From Capitella teleta (taxonomy: Eukaryota; Annelida; Polychaeta; Capitellidae), in assembly GCA_000328365.1 (NCBI GenBank), contig KB309161.1, positions 21,068 through 85,067 of the forward strand: DNA of 64,000 nt, given 5' to 3'. This document shows positions 1 to 11,883 of this stretch, piece by piece. The notes under the pieces were generated by a model. It saw nothing but the letters and a program-made list of their open reading frames with translations. It made no database searches and was not told the DNA's origin. Every line of letters starts with the position of its first letter. Within the stretch, counting starts at the first letter, position 1. A program made the position numbers and the translations under genes.

Positions 1-5
1 TCCAG

Positions 6-350
6 ATAACATTTCATACAATACCCAGGCAACCTGCATTGGTGCATCCTGTCAATCATCTGTAAGTCTTTAATCATTTATTTTTCTAGTTTTCTTTATT
101 ATTATTATTTTTCCAGAAACACCTGGAAGATATCCTAGGCCATTTGAGAAGTCAGGTCCAGAATGATGGCAGGTCATGTGTCATTCAGGGAGCATTCTCA
201 GCATTCCGCCGGCAACGATGTAATCCTCTTTAAAAGCTTGACGTGCACTTTTCCGGAGAGCACGGGATAGATGCTGGTGGGCCGTCAAGGGAATTTTTCC
301 GTCTTGTGTCCAAAGAGCTGGCTGAATCCTCACTGTTCTTGGGAACTTGA
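6..350 (+). pseudogene. HECT-domain E3 ligase gene fragment (G2E3-like type), broken
   Basis: Two exon-like blocks on the plus strand, about 6-61 and 117-350, are joined by a 55-nt intron with a good donor (GTAAGT at 62) and acceptor (TTCCAG ending at 116). Translated in one frame they give the start of a HECT catalytic domain: a region ending FSAFRRQRCNPL, then VHFSGEHGIDAGGPSREFF, which matches the family pattern in which a conserved GxxGIDAGGxxREFF stretch opens the N-lobe. A TAA at 231-233 interrupts the frame, and a second stop at 348-350 ends it long before the C-lobe with its catalytic Cys. HECT proteins transfer ubiquitin through that Cys, so this piece cannot be active. It continues to the left of the window. 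A gene with an assembly error is the alternative, but both stops and the lack of a visible continuation favour a pseudogene. Confidence 0.65.
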
Positions 351-960
351 CCGATGCAGATGTCTCTCAATTGATTCCAATCTGGAAGGAAAATTTATTT
401 AATAATCATGTAAATAAACACAAAAACATGTCCACTTTTCAATCTGATGATTCTGATCAAATTCCCTCCTGCACTCCATGACCCAAGAGTTGTTTTTTTT
501 TTTCCTATGTAGCTTGAATAAAATGAATTTCGCGACTTTCAGACGCTCTTATCTTTTCCCTTCTGCGACGACACTCGCTCGGTTTCTGCAACCGTGGTGC
601 ATCGAACTCCTATTAATTTCCAACATGCCCTATAGTCTATAGCTATCAAAATGCTCTCAAGTTGAAATAATTTCAGAATATCATCAATTTCGGTTGTACT
701 GTACGTACTACTGCAGATCAATTATATATGCCGGTAAAGAACACTTAGTTTGAATTAACAAAGTTCCCTTTCAGCTTTCTTCCACAATAACCTTTATCGA
801 ATTCCCAATTATAATTGAAATCTGCTTCCATCTCTCATTTTATGTTGTTACCACAGAACGCAAGTTCGAGGAAACTTTGCCACTTTGGGGAAACATATAT
901 AGTACGTTACTGATTTACATAATATTAATACAATGATATATGCATAAGACGTACACCAAC
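351..960. other. No gene seen
   Basis: AT-rich sequence. I see no continuation of the HECT domain, no recognisable coding block and no repeat array here. Confidence 0.5.
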
Positions 961-967
961 AACACTC

Positions 968-1310
968 ACCTCTGAATCACTTTATGCACTTTGTTTCCGC
1001 GGATAGCAAGTTGATGCAGTGCTGAATTCCTCTCCTTATAGAGTCGATAAATGGACCAACATGGCGGTTAGACTGAGTTGCCGCCATGACAAACGCATGC
1101 TGACTACTCTTTCCACAGAACACCAATCGATTTGAAAATATTCAGTTTGTATTAAGGTCTGTGATTGGTCAATTAGAGTCGCGACTTAAAGTTAAAGTCG
1201 CGACTTGAAGTTAAAGTCGCGACTCGAAAACTGGTCTCCTATTGGACGAGAGTATCACGCGGCTCATTAGCATAGAGTCGCGACCTGAAATATAGGGTCG
1301 CGACCCAACT
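968..1310. promoter_or_regulatory. CpG-rich promoter-like cluster with GTCGCGAC palindromes
   Basis: The self-complementary octamer GTCGCGAC occurs five times, at 1178, 1197, 1216, 1277 and 1297; the first three are spaced exactly 19 bp apart. Three CCAAT boxes surround them (1123-1127 forward; 1154-1158 and 1241-1245 reverse), and two YY1-like CATGGCGG words face each other at 1060-1067 and 1081-1088. On the minus strand a perfect splice donor (AGAG|GTGAGT) sits at 970/969, so a minus-strand transcript could start near 1060-1090 with a non-coding first exon. I found no matching coding exon, so the gene served is unknown. The cluster could also belong to an unrecognised repeat. Confidence 0.4.
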
Positions 1311-1340
1311 GGGACTTGTGGCGCGGATCGCCAACCATAT

Positions 1341-1745
1341 CCACTCACCTTGTGCACAGATGCGTCAGATACCGGGGTCGGTGCCTCCCTGGAACAGTTG
1401 GTGGATGGAGAATGGCAGCCTCTTGGTTACTTCAGTCGGCATCTGACAACGGCTCAGACAAAGTACAGTGCGTTTGATCGCGAGTTGCTGGCAGCATATC
1501 TAGCAGTCAGGCATTTTCAACCCTGGATTGAAGGTCGCAGTTGTTGCCTAAGGACGGATCATAAGCCTCTTGTGTATGCTGTGTTTAAGTGTTCCGACTC
1601 CTGGTGTGCCCGTCAGCAGCGACATCTATCAGCCATCGCCGAATTCATCGTGCGGGCAGTGACAACATAGTAGCTGATTACCTCTCTCGGGACCCTGAAG
1701 CGGATGCTGTGACCCTCGGCATAGACTATTCAGGCATCTTGTGGA
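1341..1745 (+). mobile_element. Ty3/gypsy LTR retrotransposon fossil: RNase H part of pol
   Basis: The plus strand encodes an RNase H domain of the Ty3/gypsy type: it opens with a TDASDTGVGA motif and includes the SRHLT, ERELLA-like and TDHKPL motifs usual for this family, followed by the typical short connector ending in VADYLSR. No LTRs, gag or integrase are seen nearby. The element is broken and fragmentary; it lies opposite in direction to the RT piece at 1825-2750. The open stretches suggest moderate rather than extreme age. Confidence 0.8.
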
Positions 1746-1824
1746 GTCCCTTCTTGTCGATGACATGGCCACAGTATGTGACGCTGGACGCGAAGAACTT
1801 GCACTTGTCTGAATTCAACTTCAA

Positions 1825-2750
1825 TCCCTTGGCCTACAGCTTCCCTAACACTAACTCCAGCCGCTGGAGGTGTTCTGCCTCAGGTTTTCCCGTGATGATG
1901 ATGTCGTCGAGTAAGACTTGGACACCAGCGATGCCTTGCAAAATTTCCTCGATTGTCTTCTGCCAAAGTGAGGGAGCAGTCTTTATCCCAAAAGGTAATC
2001 GGTTGAACCGATAGTCCCTTAGGAGTATTGATAGTCAAATACTTTTGGGACGTTTTTTCTACCTCCATCTGGAGGTATGCCTGCTTGAGGTCCAATTTAG
2101 TGAAATGCTGTCCCCCTGCCAGGTTTGCAAAGATGTCTTCAATTCTCGGCAGTGGGTACTTGAAGTCCTTGAGTACAGGGTTAAAAAGAGTGATCTTTAA
2201 ATCACCACATATGCGTAGAGCACCAGATTCTTTCACTACTGGAACAATAGAAGATGCCCATTCACTCAACTCGACTCGTGAGAGGATGCCACTTGCTTCC
2301 ATTGCATCCAGTTCTTTCTCCACTTGATCCTTCATTGAGTATGGGACACTCCTCGCCTTGCCAAACTTCGGCGACGCCTCTTCGATGGTCAACTTGGCCT
2401 TGGGTCCATCCAAGCGTCCCAAGCCAGGAGTAAACAGTTCTCTGTATTTTTCCTTGATCTCCGGCAGACTGTGCGTCGGCTGCATTGCGTGAACGTTAAC
2501 CCATTCTGCAAAATTTTCGTGGAAGAATTTGAGCCAGTCTCTTTCGAACAACACCCGGTTGCCTGATGGTACGACGTAGAGCTGCATCTTCTTTCTCTTG
2601 AGGCCCCCTAATTCCACAGGCACTTCCGCAATACCCTCTGGCGCAATGATGTCGCCGGTGAAGGTCATACATAATCTTCAATAGCGTTGGGTGCAACTTC
2701 ATGCTGCCAAAGAGTTGATGGAATTGTGGGGCAGGCATCACTGTATACGC
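1825..2750 (-). mobile_element. Ty3/gypsy LTR retrotransposon fossil: protease end and reverse transcriptase part of pol
   Basis: Read on the minus strand, this encodes the end of an aspartic-protease-like region, then a Ty3/gypsy reverse transcriptase: SGILSRVELSEWASSIVPV, RICGDLK, KYPLPRIEDIF and FTKLDLKQAYLQ motifs, and near its left end the LDDIIITG stretch of the active site. It is a fragment with a few breaks, without LTRs, gag or integrase. It points away from the RNase H fossil at 1341-1745, so the two derive either from separate insertions or from one that was later inverted. Age looks moderate. Confidence 0.85.
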
Positions 2751-2754
2751 AGCC

Positions 2755-2947
2755 CCCGAGTTTTTTGGCCAGTTACCTTGAATGAAGAATTATACAGCAT
2801 ACCCCCAAAAAAGAAGAACCTTTTGGCCAGCTACCTTGAATGAAAAATTATACAGCATACCCTTAAAAAAAAAACTTTTTGGCCAGTTACCTTGAATGAA
2901 GAATTATAGAGCCCACCCCTAAAAAAGAAGAACTTTTTGGCCAGTTA
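2755..2947. repeat. Minisatellite, ~60-bp unit, first block
   Basis: Three diverged head-to-tail copies of a ~60-bp unit with the core TTTTTGGCCAGTTACCTTGA, followed by ATGAAGAATTATA, a CCC run and an A-rich stretch. The same unit resumes at about 3605, so the array has been split by about 650 bp of other sequence. Confidence 0.8.
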
Positions 2948-3236
2948 GTAGTCTCGATTCAGGCCTCTATATTGATAATTAGAGTCTTGAAAATATGTGA
3001 TTCTGCTACCGGTTCGATACAAGTCGCACTCAACAGGCAGCAAGCAATCATACAGAAGAAGCATATATTGAAAGAACAGTAGCTCATTTACCACTAAATG
3101 AAATCTATAAATGTTTATCCACCTATATCCACTATCAGATTCACGCATTTCCGCAGATAATTGTATTCTTAGACCATGTACCGAGTGACACTGGTTAACA
3201 ACGCACGAATTCCGCCATTTGCAAGGATGTTCTGAA

Positions 3237-3269
3237 GAAAACTGTCTGCAGGAGATGCAGACAGTTTTC
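3237..3269. repeat. Perfect inverted repeat, 14-bp arms, 5-nt loop
   Basis: GAAAACTGTCTGCA at 3237-3250 is followed by GGAGA and then by its exact reverse complement at 3256-3269. It would form a strong hairpin on either strand. It lies in the spacer between the two minisatellite blocks. Confidence 0.9.
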
Positions 3270-3604
3270 TGCGCATGCCCGTTATCCATCTTTCATTTGT
3301 CAACATGTGAACAGAGTGGAGGTTGAAAAATATTTCACCATTTCCATCGATCACTTCCGGTTCAATTTTTTTTTTCACGAAGTCAACAAATTTGACAAAT
3401 ATATTCAAATAACTCGTACTCAGTCACCATTCAACGTTTGGTGCTCGAGTTTTTGGTAATGGAATAATTAGGGTGTACGCTTTCGATATATGTGCATATT
3501 TAGGGACCGTAATGGACGCAATCATACCGTATCGCACCGTATGAGGGTCGCATTCCTATTTTTTTGTAGCCATCATCCCCCAATGATGGGTACATCTGGA
3601 GCTA

Positions 3605-3790
3605 GCCAGTTAGCTACCTTGAATGAAGAATTATAGAGCATACCCCCCAAAAAAAGAACTTTTTGGCCAGTTACCTTAAATGAAGAGTTATAAAGCCCGC
3701 CCTTAAAAAAGAACTTTTTGGCCTGCGCCTACAAAGGAAGAACTTTTTGACCTGCGATCAGAAATGACGAACTTTTCGGCCTGCCCAAAC
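3605..3790. repeat. Minisatellite, ~60-bp unit, second block
   Basis: Further copies of the GGCCAGTTACCTTGA unit seen at 2755-2947, in the same direction, then shorter degenerate copies reduced to GAACTTTTTGGCCTGC at the right end. Confidence 0.75.
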
Positions 3791-4479
3791 AGTGCAAAGT
3801 ATTAAATTTTGATAGAAAGGAAATACCAAGTGCCTCTTGAATCGGTCAGTTTGCATCAATTATGTCGAATTACATTGAAATGGTGCTTTTCAACGCATTT
3901 ATTACGTATTTTCAACGATTTTCTATCTTGACAGGCGTATTATCGCCCATGCTTCCCAATAACCATCATATAACCAGACTACTTAGGCGTCTATGTTTTA
4001 ACGCACCCCGATTATTCATGGAATATTATCGTGCTTATGCTTTGATCGGCACCCCCTCCCTCTTTTATAGATAATTAAGTGAGCAAATGTATAAAAAATA
4101 TAAATCAGAAAAAAAAATTCTATAAAAATAACATGAAATAAATTCACCCACATTCCGGATGCTTTCTATCAAGCTGCCGCTGCATTATTTTGAAACAGCG
4201 GAAAGCGGAAGTTGATATGCAGGTAAAATGAGTATTCATTACGTGACGTCTCCACTTTGTGTGTAAAACCTGTTGATTTCTACAGGACATCAGTTCATCG
4301 CCAATTCCACTCGCTGCGATCAAGTGAGTCAGATAGAGTTCAAAGGTACGCTTAAATACGTCGATCGATGTCAGCATGTCTACAGAGGCGCTCGTCAAGA
4401 GCACACACACAACCGGGCCGTCAAGACACGACTTCCACAACGGCCTCTTCCGCCTTTCATCCGAACTCGAAGATTACAA

Positions 4480-4610
4480 GTGGCAAAGAAACAAACGCAG
4501 CAGGAGTTTTGCCAAGGACACCGAAATGTGATCCTATCACCCAGTCACTTCACTGGCTACAAATTGAGAAACGCACTCAATTAAAAATTGCATGTAACAT
4601 TTATCATTAA
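4480..4610 (+). mobile_element. LINE relic (CR1/L2-like), C-terminal end of reverse transcriptase
   Basis: The plus-strand translation AAGVLPRTPKCDPITQSLHW followed by LQIEKRTQLKIA matches the very common CR1/L2/Jockey-group segment in which an AAR-x-V motif is followed by HITPxLxxLHWLPVxxRIxFK. Only this segment is recognisable; upstream and downstream sequence has decayed. The remnant is too short to name a family. Confidence 0.55.
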
Positions 4611-7600
4611 CGTGTAATGGGAATGGGATAGGAAATGCTTGACATAAATTATTGGATATTAGGATTTTAGGATGTAACAATCAGTAACCGGTTGTAAGAA
4701 CACACTTTTAAGTCTAAACAGTGTCATAATTAATTAAGCATTCGATTTGTTTTCGACGGTATCCAACATATATTTGACCCAGAATTCTGATCTTGAATTA
4801 ATGAAACGAATCACACAAAAAATATGTGCACTTATGGTTTACCCCTCTGATGGCCCAAAAGTATCACCCATCATAATGCACAGATTTGAGCTTATCTATG
4901 GGGCTTCGTGACTACCATAATGCAGGAAGCAGCCTCGTTCCGGGAGAACCGTGCCATTCACAACAGACCCAGAAGCAAGTCAAGTACTTCTGGCATAACT
5001 CCTTAAACGAATGATTAACACCAATTCATAGGCCACAGGTTACTATACCACATGAAAGTCTACTGCTGTCCCCAATCCAGATCAATTTAATCCTTCTTTT
5101 TTCTTCTTGCTGCACTAATGCACATTGCAATGGCTTCCACGGAGGATGAATAATCTCAGCGGCAATGATCTCGACATAGATCCTACTTCAAGGGAAGCCG
5201 CACAGCTCATACAAGTAATCATCCAGGTCGCTATGCCACATCGATGAATGTGATTGCCTCAGAGGTGGGGTTGCAGCGGAGGCCAGTGAGATGCAAAGCA
5301 CTTGGTCGTCCTGATTGATTCGTGTAATCCAACTACGAAATCAATGTCCTTTCATCATGGATTTCTTTCTTTTTTTTTGAAAAAAAAATCTACATATTGC
5401 TCTGTTTGTGCGTCTGTGTCGGAATTTGCTAGCGTGGTAGCTAATTGAACAAACGAGCAAAATGTACTTAACTACTCTTGCATAATAGAATTTACGATTT
5501 ACTAAAAGGCAGATATCCCAGATATGGTAGTTGTTGCATTGAAGTTGCATTCTCACAGTATACTCCTTGCATACACATCTTATTTAATCCAGAGTTTTAT
5601 TCAATTAGCTAAAATTTCAAGGTTATGTTAGTAATTAACGCAATTACTTGCGTGAAGTATTGGTTATTTTTAATTTCTTGAATTTTACTATTTTTCCTCG
5701 TAGATTGTGATACGTGCGTTGTTGATTTCTCGAGGGAAATAACTTATATCATTATATTTTTCATTTAAAATTTTTCTTCTCTGCATTATTTGCTTTCTCC
5801 CTAGGAATTCTTCCTAAAATTTTTTTAAATTGCAGGCTTCAACTGACTTCTTGTCTTGTTTTCAATTTTATTTTTTGCTCTTCGATCGGTGGCCTTGTTA
5901 CACATAGTACAACTATAAGCTGTAATGTGCGCTCAACTTATTTGCATATTTGTACAATATGTTGTCCTTGTGGTCATCATCTGAATTATGGACGATTATA
6001 ACAAAAAGCTGACGTAATTCAACGAATACGTAGAATTATCGCCAAACCGATAAACACAATGGCGATTAATGTAGTCTTGTATAATTGCATTTGGTCAAAC
6101 AAATGCATTTTTTGTTCTGGGAGTCTTTAATTGTTGGCTATTTTGCTATTCATAAACTTAAGATGTGCAGACTCGTCCAAATGACGTCGTGACAGCATCA
6201 ACAGATCAAAAGACTCCTACACTGAAATAATACTACTCAACAATTGAAGAAATAATTATAGTAATGCCGACCGGATGTAAATGAATGGAATTGTGAAAGA
6301 CAAAATAAACCATTGCGTATCATATGACAATAGCTACACATCTCTCTGCAAGATGAATGCTTATCAATGAGTAACATTGCAGCGGTGCATTAACAAAGGA
6401 ATATAGTTGACATCGCAATGGGCGTGTCGCAAATCACTGCTGACACAGCAGTTTCTGGCCTCATTTTTATATCACCAAAGCCATATTATTACTCTGCAAT
6501 GGCTCTGATCAGGACCAAATTATATAAAAATATAAATAGAATATAATATAATAGACAAAACAGGCATTTTAAATGATTTGAACTTGGCGTCCTCGTGATA
6601 TTGGACGGAGATTTTCTTTGTGGCTTCACAATTTTAGGATGCATAGAAGACCTTGAGTATTAGATGCTTGCACCCTTCTACGAGGACAGCTCGGTATCGT
6701 AGAGCGAGTTTAGTTAGATAATCCTATTTGCGTAGGGGTGTGTATGTAACCTAGTGTATGGTAATTATGAATGTTAATTTATTTATTATCTATTCATGTG
6801 TAAATCAAAGGGCAATTCTTGCCTTGCACAGTTTTTCGCAACGATGGACGATTTGTAATGGCAGTTCCGATAGAGTTGGCCCGCTACTTACAATGTGAAC
6901 AGCTGTAGATCGACTGATCAAACAAGGAATTTACGGCTGTTGGCGACGAAACCTGCTTCCACGAATTCTAATTAGGAATGTGTTTTCACGTCAGTTACAT
7001 CCCTCAACCCTTGCGCAAGATTGGGGGCAAAAGAAGAACATAAGCGTCACCGTGGATTGCAGTCTCAATACGGACACCCTCGTCACTTAGATATGCAGAT
7101 TAACACTCTATGTTACCTACACCACAGACATCCCAGAGAAAAACGATAGATTTACGGTTGACCATGACTTCACTATACTCAGATCATCATGTTGTCCGGT
7201 CAGTTGAACCATTCACACTTGTGTGGATGTGTGGCTGAACTCTTCGTCCTCCACAGACGATGTCATTCGGGATGACATTGCGAGGAAATGGATGCAAATT
7301 AAATATGGGTGACGTGAACTCGGGAAATTATTTTGCGATGGCCCAATTGTGAAGCCCGATTTTGGTGCCTGGGCGTATGCAGATATTGCAGACATGACGA
7401 GTAAGATGTGAGATAATAACAATTGGCTTATACTGTATATGTATATTTCCATCATGCGAGCAAGAGAATTATTACTTCAGACTTCACCTTTGCAGACATG
7501 TAAGCTCGGAACATAACGAGACATCCTATAAAGCAGATTAAATACGTAAAACCTACCACTCCAATTTCTCCATTGTCTTCAGCATTGCACTGGATTAGGG

Positions 7601-9990
7601 CGGAAGTACCACCAAGGACAATGCAGCACCGTTGTTCTTCCTCTGCGGATATATATACTGCTTCAACCTCAAGCAAAAAGTCCAGCTGCTAAGTTAGGAC
7701 TTATTTCGGAACTGAATCATAAATAGTATTCTTAAAGGGTAATTTGCCATGTTGGATTAATAAGTGGGTGGCAGGCATGTATTTTTCGGGGTTTTACAAT
7801 TTCTATGAAATACAGGTATGTATTAAATATATGCTAACTACATGTATATTTGGGACAATTATTTAAGCGGGAGAATAGAGTTGTTTGAGGAGCCACGAAT
7901 GTCTTATTCGCTATTCATTCGATGCTCAAACACAGATAGCAACTGTGCAAAATGCGTTGGCAAATCTAATCGCAAAGCAAATGGGATATTCTCTAATACG
8001 GATGAGATTCAATAGAGAATGGGCACATAAAACAGTGCAGTGTGAGCGTGCATTGAATAGCACTAAATACAAAACTGTCTCGTACCTAATATAGCTCACA
8101 TATGACTTCAGTTATGCTGGCCTCAGCGATACCTTCCCAAAACAACATAGGACGGCGGAAGCAGTGCCTGGAATAGTAAGCACCGCCATGGGACATAGTT
8201 GGTGGCCAATCTCTTTTGAAAGAAGCTGAGTGTGAATGCATCTGCAATTCATTCCCATCTTCGAAGCACTCAAGATATATATCAAACGAGCGAAAAGCGC
8301 TCCTTTGTACTCAGAACACAGCGAGTAAAAGCTCTTTTGTCCATGGAGGTTGCTTGTATTGAGCCATATGGATGGACCGTTACTTTGGATTACTACTGTA
8401 TAGTATGGGGTGCAGCAGCGATTGCCAAGCTGAGTTATGAAGGGAGGCCACCCACCATGGAGCTCTTGCTTATAAGGCAACGATGCCCTTACCCGGTGAG
8501 CGGAGAAAGCCCAAGCCATGCTGTGTCACCGATTCACGCTTGCGAATGCATTGCCACTGAAATGGGATACGTCAACCGCCTCTGAGACTTCCATTTCCAC
8601 TAGAAGTGAATTGCAAGTGTGAGATTTCTTTTGGGTAAGTGTTCAAATTTGCAGTCGAATTCTAGAATGGCACACGGTTCAAGACGGTATATTTTATTTT
8701 GGCACTTAAAGAAACCTACTTTATATAGTATATCTTAATATAACGACAACTATTCCGCTCGCTTGTATTCCAGTGTGTTCCAATTTACACTGCAGTAAAA
8801 AGGCAGTTTTAATAAGCCATCCATAAGAAGTTAAGAACTGGCACAAGAGGCTTGAATTTTGTCAGAGCAGGAATTCGCTGATACTAATCAGATTCTTCAC
8901 TTAGTTCCAGCAGATTGACAATGAGTTTCTATGAATAACCGCGTTTTTGTGGTCAGCGTCCACTTACTCTAACTGGGTCACTAGGGCACCGACGAGAGGT
9001 GATGGTTCGGAATAATCGTCATACTTCGGTAAATGTTTCTATTTTGTTCTGTTCTTCTCAAGAACTGAGTACAAGAAGTGCAAGAAAAAGCAACGTGAAA
9101 TAAGTGAATGGCAATTACATAGAAATTACTACATTCCCGAGACCTTTCCATGTATGTCAAAGGTGTAGCTAGACAGTAGTAGGGATTTTTCCATTTGCTC
9201 CGTTGTGGAAGATTCAACATTGTGCAGAGGAAACAGCGATTATATTGCGTGATCCCACCTTTTTACTTTTTAAATGGAGAAACCCATGGCGTTAACTAGA
9301 CATTAATCAGAGTAACATTTAATAATCATGTAGGCCTCGATGATATTATGCCCTGTATTCAGATCTTAATATGTCTAGGCATCTATTTAACACCATAAGC
9401 ATTATTCCTAACAATTCTAAAGAGTTAATGTTCTCTACCGGTCTAATTTAATTGTAAATCTCGACACGTGCAGACAGGAATTCCGTGGCGTCATACTTGT
9501 TCATCCCATTCAGGCTATGACCACGTGATCGTCAACTCATCGCTGATTGGATTATAGCGCACAATTGAGCGAAGTGTGGGTTCTAATGTGTATTCAATAG
9601 GGGGCAATCAATTTAGGACAGCGCTGGCCACGCCCTTCTCTAAGAGGTCACGAACGCGCTGAATTGAAACGTCAGCAGAACATCCCGCATGAGCCATATC
9701 CTTGATATAATGGATCGAATAACATCATGTACAGAAAAAAAAAGAAGCTAAAAAGTTCATTTCGACCCTTCACATGGGTGAATAATTTCAACGGTTTGCA
9801 ATAAGAGTTTCATGACATAACGATAAGGTTAAATGTTCAGTAAACCAAGAGGTAAAGCCCTATATTAATCCATGTTCGGTGTTATCTGCCACTTGTAACC
9901 CACTCTATGTTTGGTTATGGACCGATGCATCACCGCTTTTAAAAACACAGTTTTAACTATTTGGACTTTACGTTCTTGATTTATATCATT
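4611..9990. other. Gene-poor stretch, one dispersed-repeat copy
   Basis: No supported gene. At about 5700-5770 there is a sequence (a GTTGAT-type start, then GAGGGAAATAACTTATATCA) that recurs as GAAGGAAATAACTTATTTCA at about 49925-49990, so it is a dispersed AT-rich repeat. Overlapping open frames on both strands around 8112-8585 have no recognisable domain and I do not call them. Confidence 0.45.
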
Positions 9991-10025
9991 GCAGGCTGAG
10001 GTCCCTTGGCGTGAAGGGCTAAACC

Positions 10026-11883
10026 ATGCCGCGTCCCTGGGTCTTAGGCGTGACTCTGGTCGCCACGTGCGTCGTTTCTTCCAGAATCCTGCTCAGCTGG
10101 CACGGGTCAACCAACGACTCTCAAAGGAGCACTCGCGATTCTTGCAGTGACGTTTTCGCGCCAGAGTTCTTCAATGGCGTATTATTGCCCACCCAGCGAG
10201 ATTGCAAAATGCTCTCGATGACCCGTCAACATCAATCTAGCGACATAAAAATTTGCTCATCGGTAAGGGGTCACGGTGTCCCAATATTAAATGAGAACGG
10301 AGAACGCTACCTCCTAACCTGGCAGGAGGTTAACAAACAAAGAACTGGTAACCACTCAGAAGCATGTGATGAAAGTCATGAAAGTTTTTCACCCCTGGAT
10401 GCGGAGACGAATTCTCAAGTGAGAGTTTTCATTCTGCGAGGAGTATCACGGGCTTTCTTCTACAGCCATTTTCCAAGAACATTATCGTCACTCCGACGTT
10501 TGGGCGAGGATACATCAATTGAGCATTTCCCTGCTTTGCAGGCAGCAAGCATATCAGGAGAGCGTTTGATATCTAATCTGCTGAAATGGAATGACGCGGA
10601 AAGAAACCCACAAAAGGCGAGAAAATCCAGGCACCGGTATATTTTGAATCTGTGCAAAGGAGACCACGTGAACGCGACACGACGTTTCGAGGCACTTTCC
10701 TCTCATACACACCTTGACGCCGTTTCAGACATCGTGGAATTTTCTTGCGATAGCTGCTTAACCCACAAGCGATATGCAGCATTGGATGTTATGCTGGATC
10801 ATTACATCAGAGAACAAGGGTCTGGTTCTCATGCGGTGATCATTGGGGACACTGGAGCACTGTACGAACCAACAGCCCCTAAATCCGCATTTTGGCACAC
10901 TGACCAATTCAATCCCCCCCTTATCATAGCATTTCCACATCACACGCTTTTATCAGATGCTCTCCGGAAGATTCCAGAGGTGGTGCTGTTCCATTCGGAC
11001 GTAGGTCGACTCATACACACAGTATCCAACTCTGAAGACTCTAGCAGCAATTTCGTTCAGTGGATGTCTCAAGAGGGACCGTCGTGATTGCTGCTCTGAT
11101 AACGACATGGACGCGTCAGTCACCTGTCTCTGCTGTGGACCTCTTTCCAATGCCTCGACAGGAGTGAGAAATAACACGATTGAAGTAGCTGTGGCCGAAT
11201 TCGCGGTCGGTGCACTGAACTCGAAGCTGCAATATGAATGGAGAACTCGCCAGTCTTCCTCTTTTGAGAGGCTTCAAAGTCCTCGGCTTGTTGGCAGGAG
11301 ATTTCAACAAATTGCATCAAATTACGTTAATCCAAAGTCAATTGAAGTACAATTGAGAATTACCTGCGATGTTCTGCATCCACAGGATCACATGAAAGTC
11401 GAAGGCTCTTTGGTTTTCTCCGTCATTGTCAGCAAGGATTTCATCAACGATCAATTAAAGCTAAAACACTCATCTCGTATCGGAAAATATGATTGTTTTG
11501 ATTCAGACTGCAGTCTGTCTGATGATTTCAGTGACCTCTGCTGCCTGAAACCAGTGAAACGTAGTAACGATATGCCATTAATGGATATGGTTAGTTTTGG
11601 CGCTCCCACTCAAGTGACAGCCATGCATGAAGACTGTCTTTTTATGCTCACCAGGAACTATGGCCAGCATTCATACATCTTTGAAGTGGCCAATACCTGC
11701 TCGGACAGGCAGTATGAAATAGGCTTCCGGCATCGAATGTTGCACATGTCATCGTCAGCAAGATATCCCGTCGTGAGAATCGTCGCTCCCAACAGTATTG
11801 AATTTATTTTATCAATTTGGCAAAATGTCTATCTCCCTGTGAAGACCTCTTTGATCTACAGTTTAGCTCACCGCGTTGTCTGA
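10026..11883 (+). CDS. DUF229 / sulfatase-like type II membrane or secreted protein, probably catalytically inactive
   Basis: The first frame runs 10026-11087, the second to 11883. The N-terminus has a hydrophobic stretch at residues 5-26 (WVLGVTLVATCVVSSRILLS), a signal anchor or signal peptide. Residues about 135-180 (VFILRGVSRAFFYSHFPRTL) resemble the DUF229 block VLxxGxDSxSRxNFxRxMPRT, and IIGDTG resembles its SDHG metal motif; both catalytic Asp/His positions are changed. After a +1 frame change the C-terminal block RDRRDCCSDND...CLCC, then NNTIEVAVAEFAVGALNSKL, resembles the family's RtCxxAxI...yCxC and N-rich helix. Splicing a 73-nt intron 11001-11073 (donor GTAGGT, acceptor CTCAAG) would join the frames into 594 residues, near the family length, but it would remove conserved-looking residues, so a one-base assembly error near 11055 is equally possible. 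An acceptor-like TTGCAG at about 9994 suggests a 5' UTR intron. AATAAA lies at 12130. Family call is moderate. Confidence 0.55.

Noticed and set aside
8112-8585. Overlapping open frames of 135 (-) and 117 (+) codons
   Set aside because: No recognisable motif, no start context or splice signals, and both strands are open together, which suggests chance.
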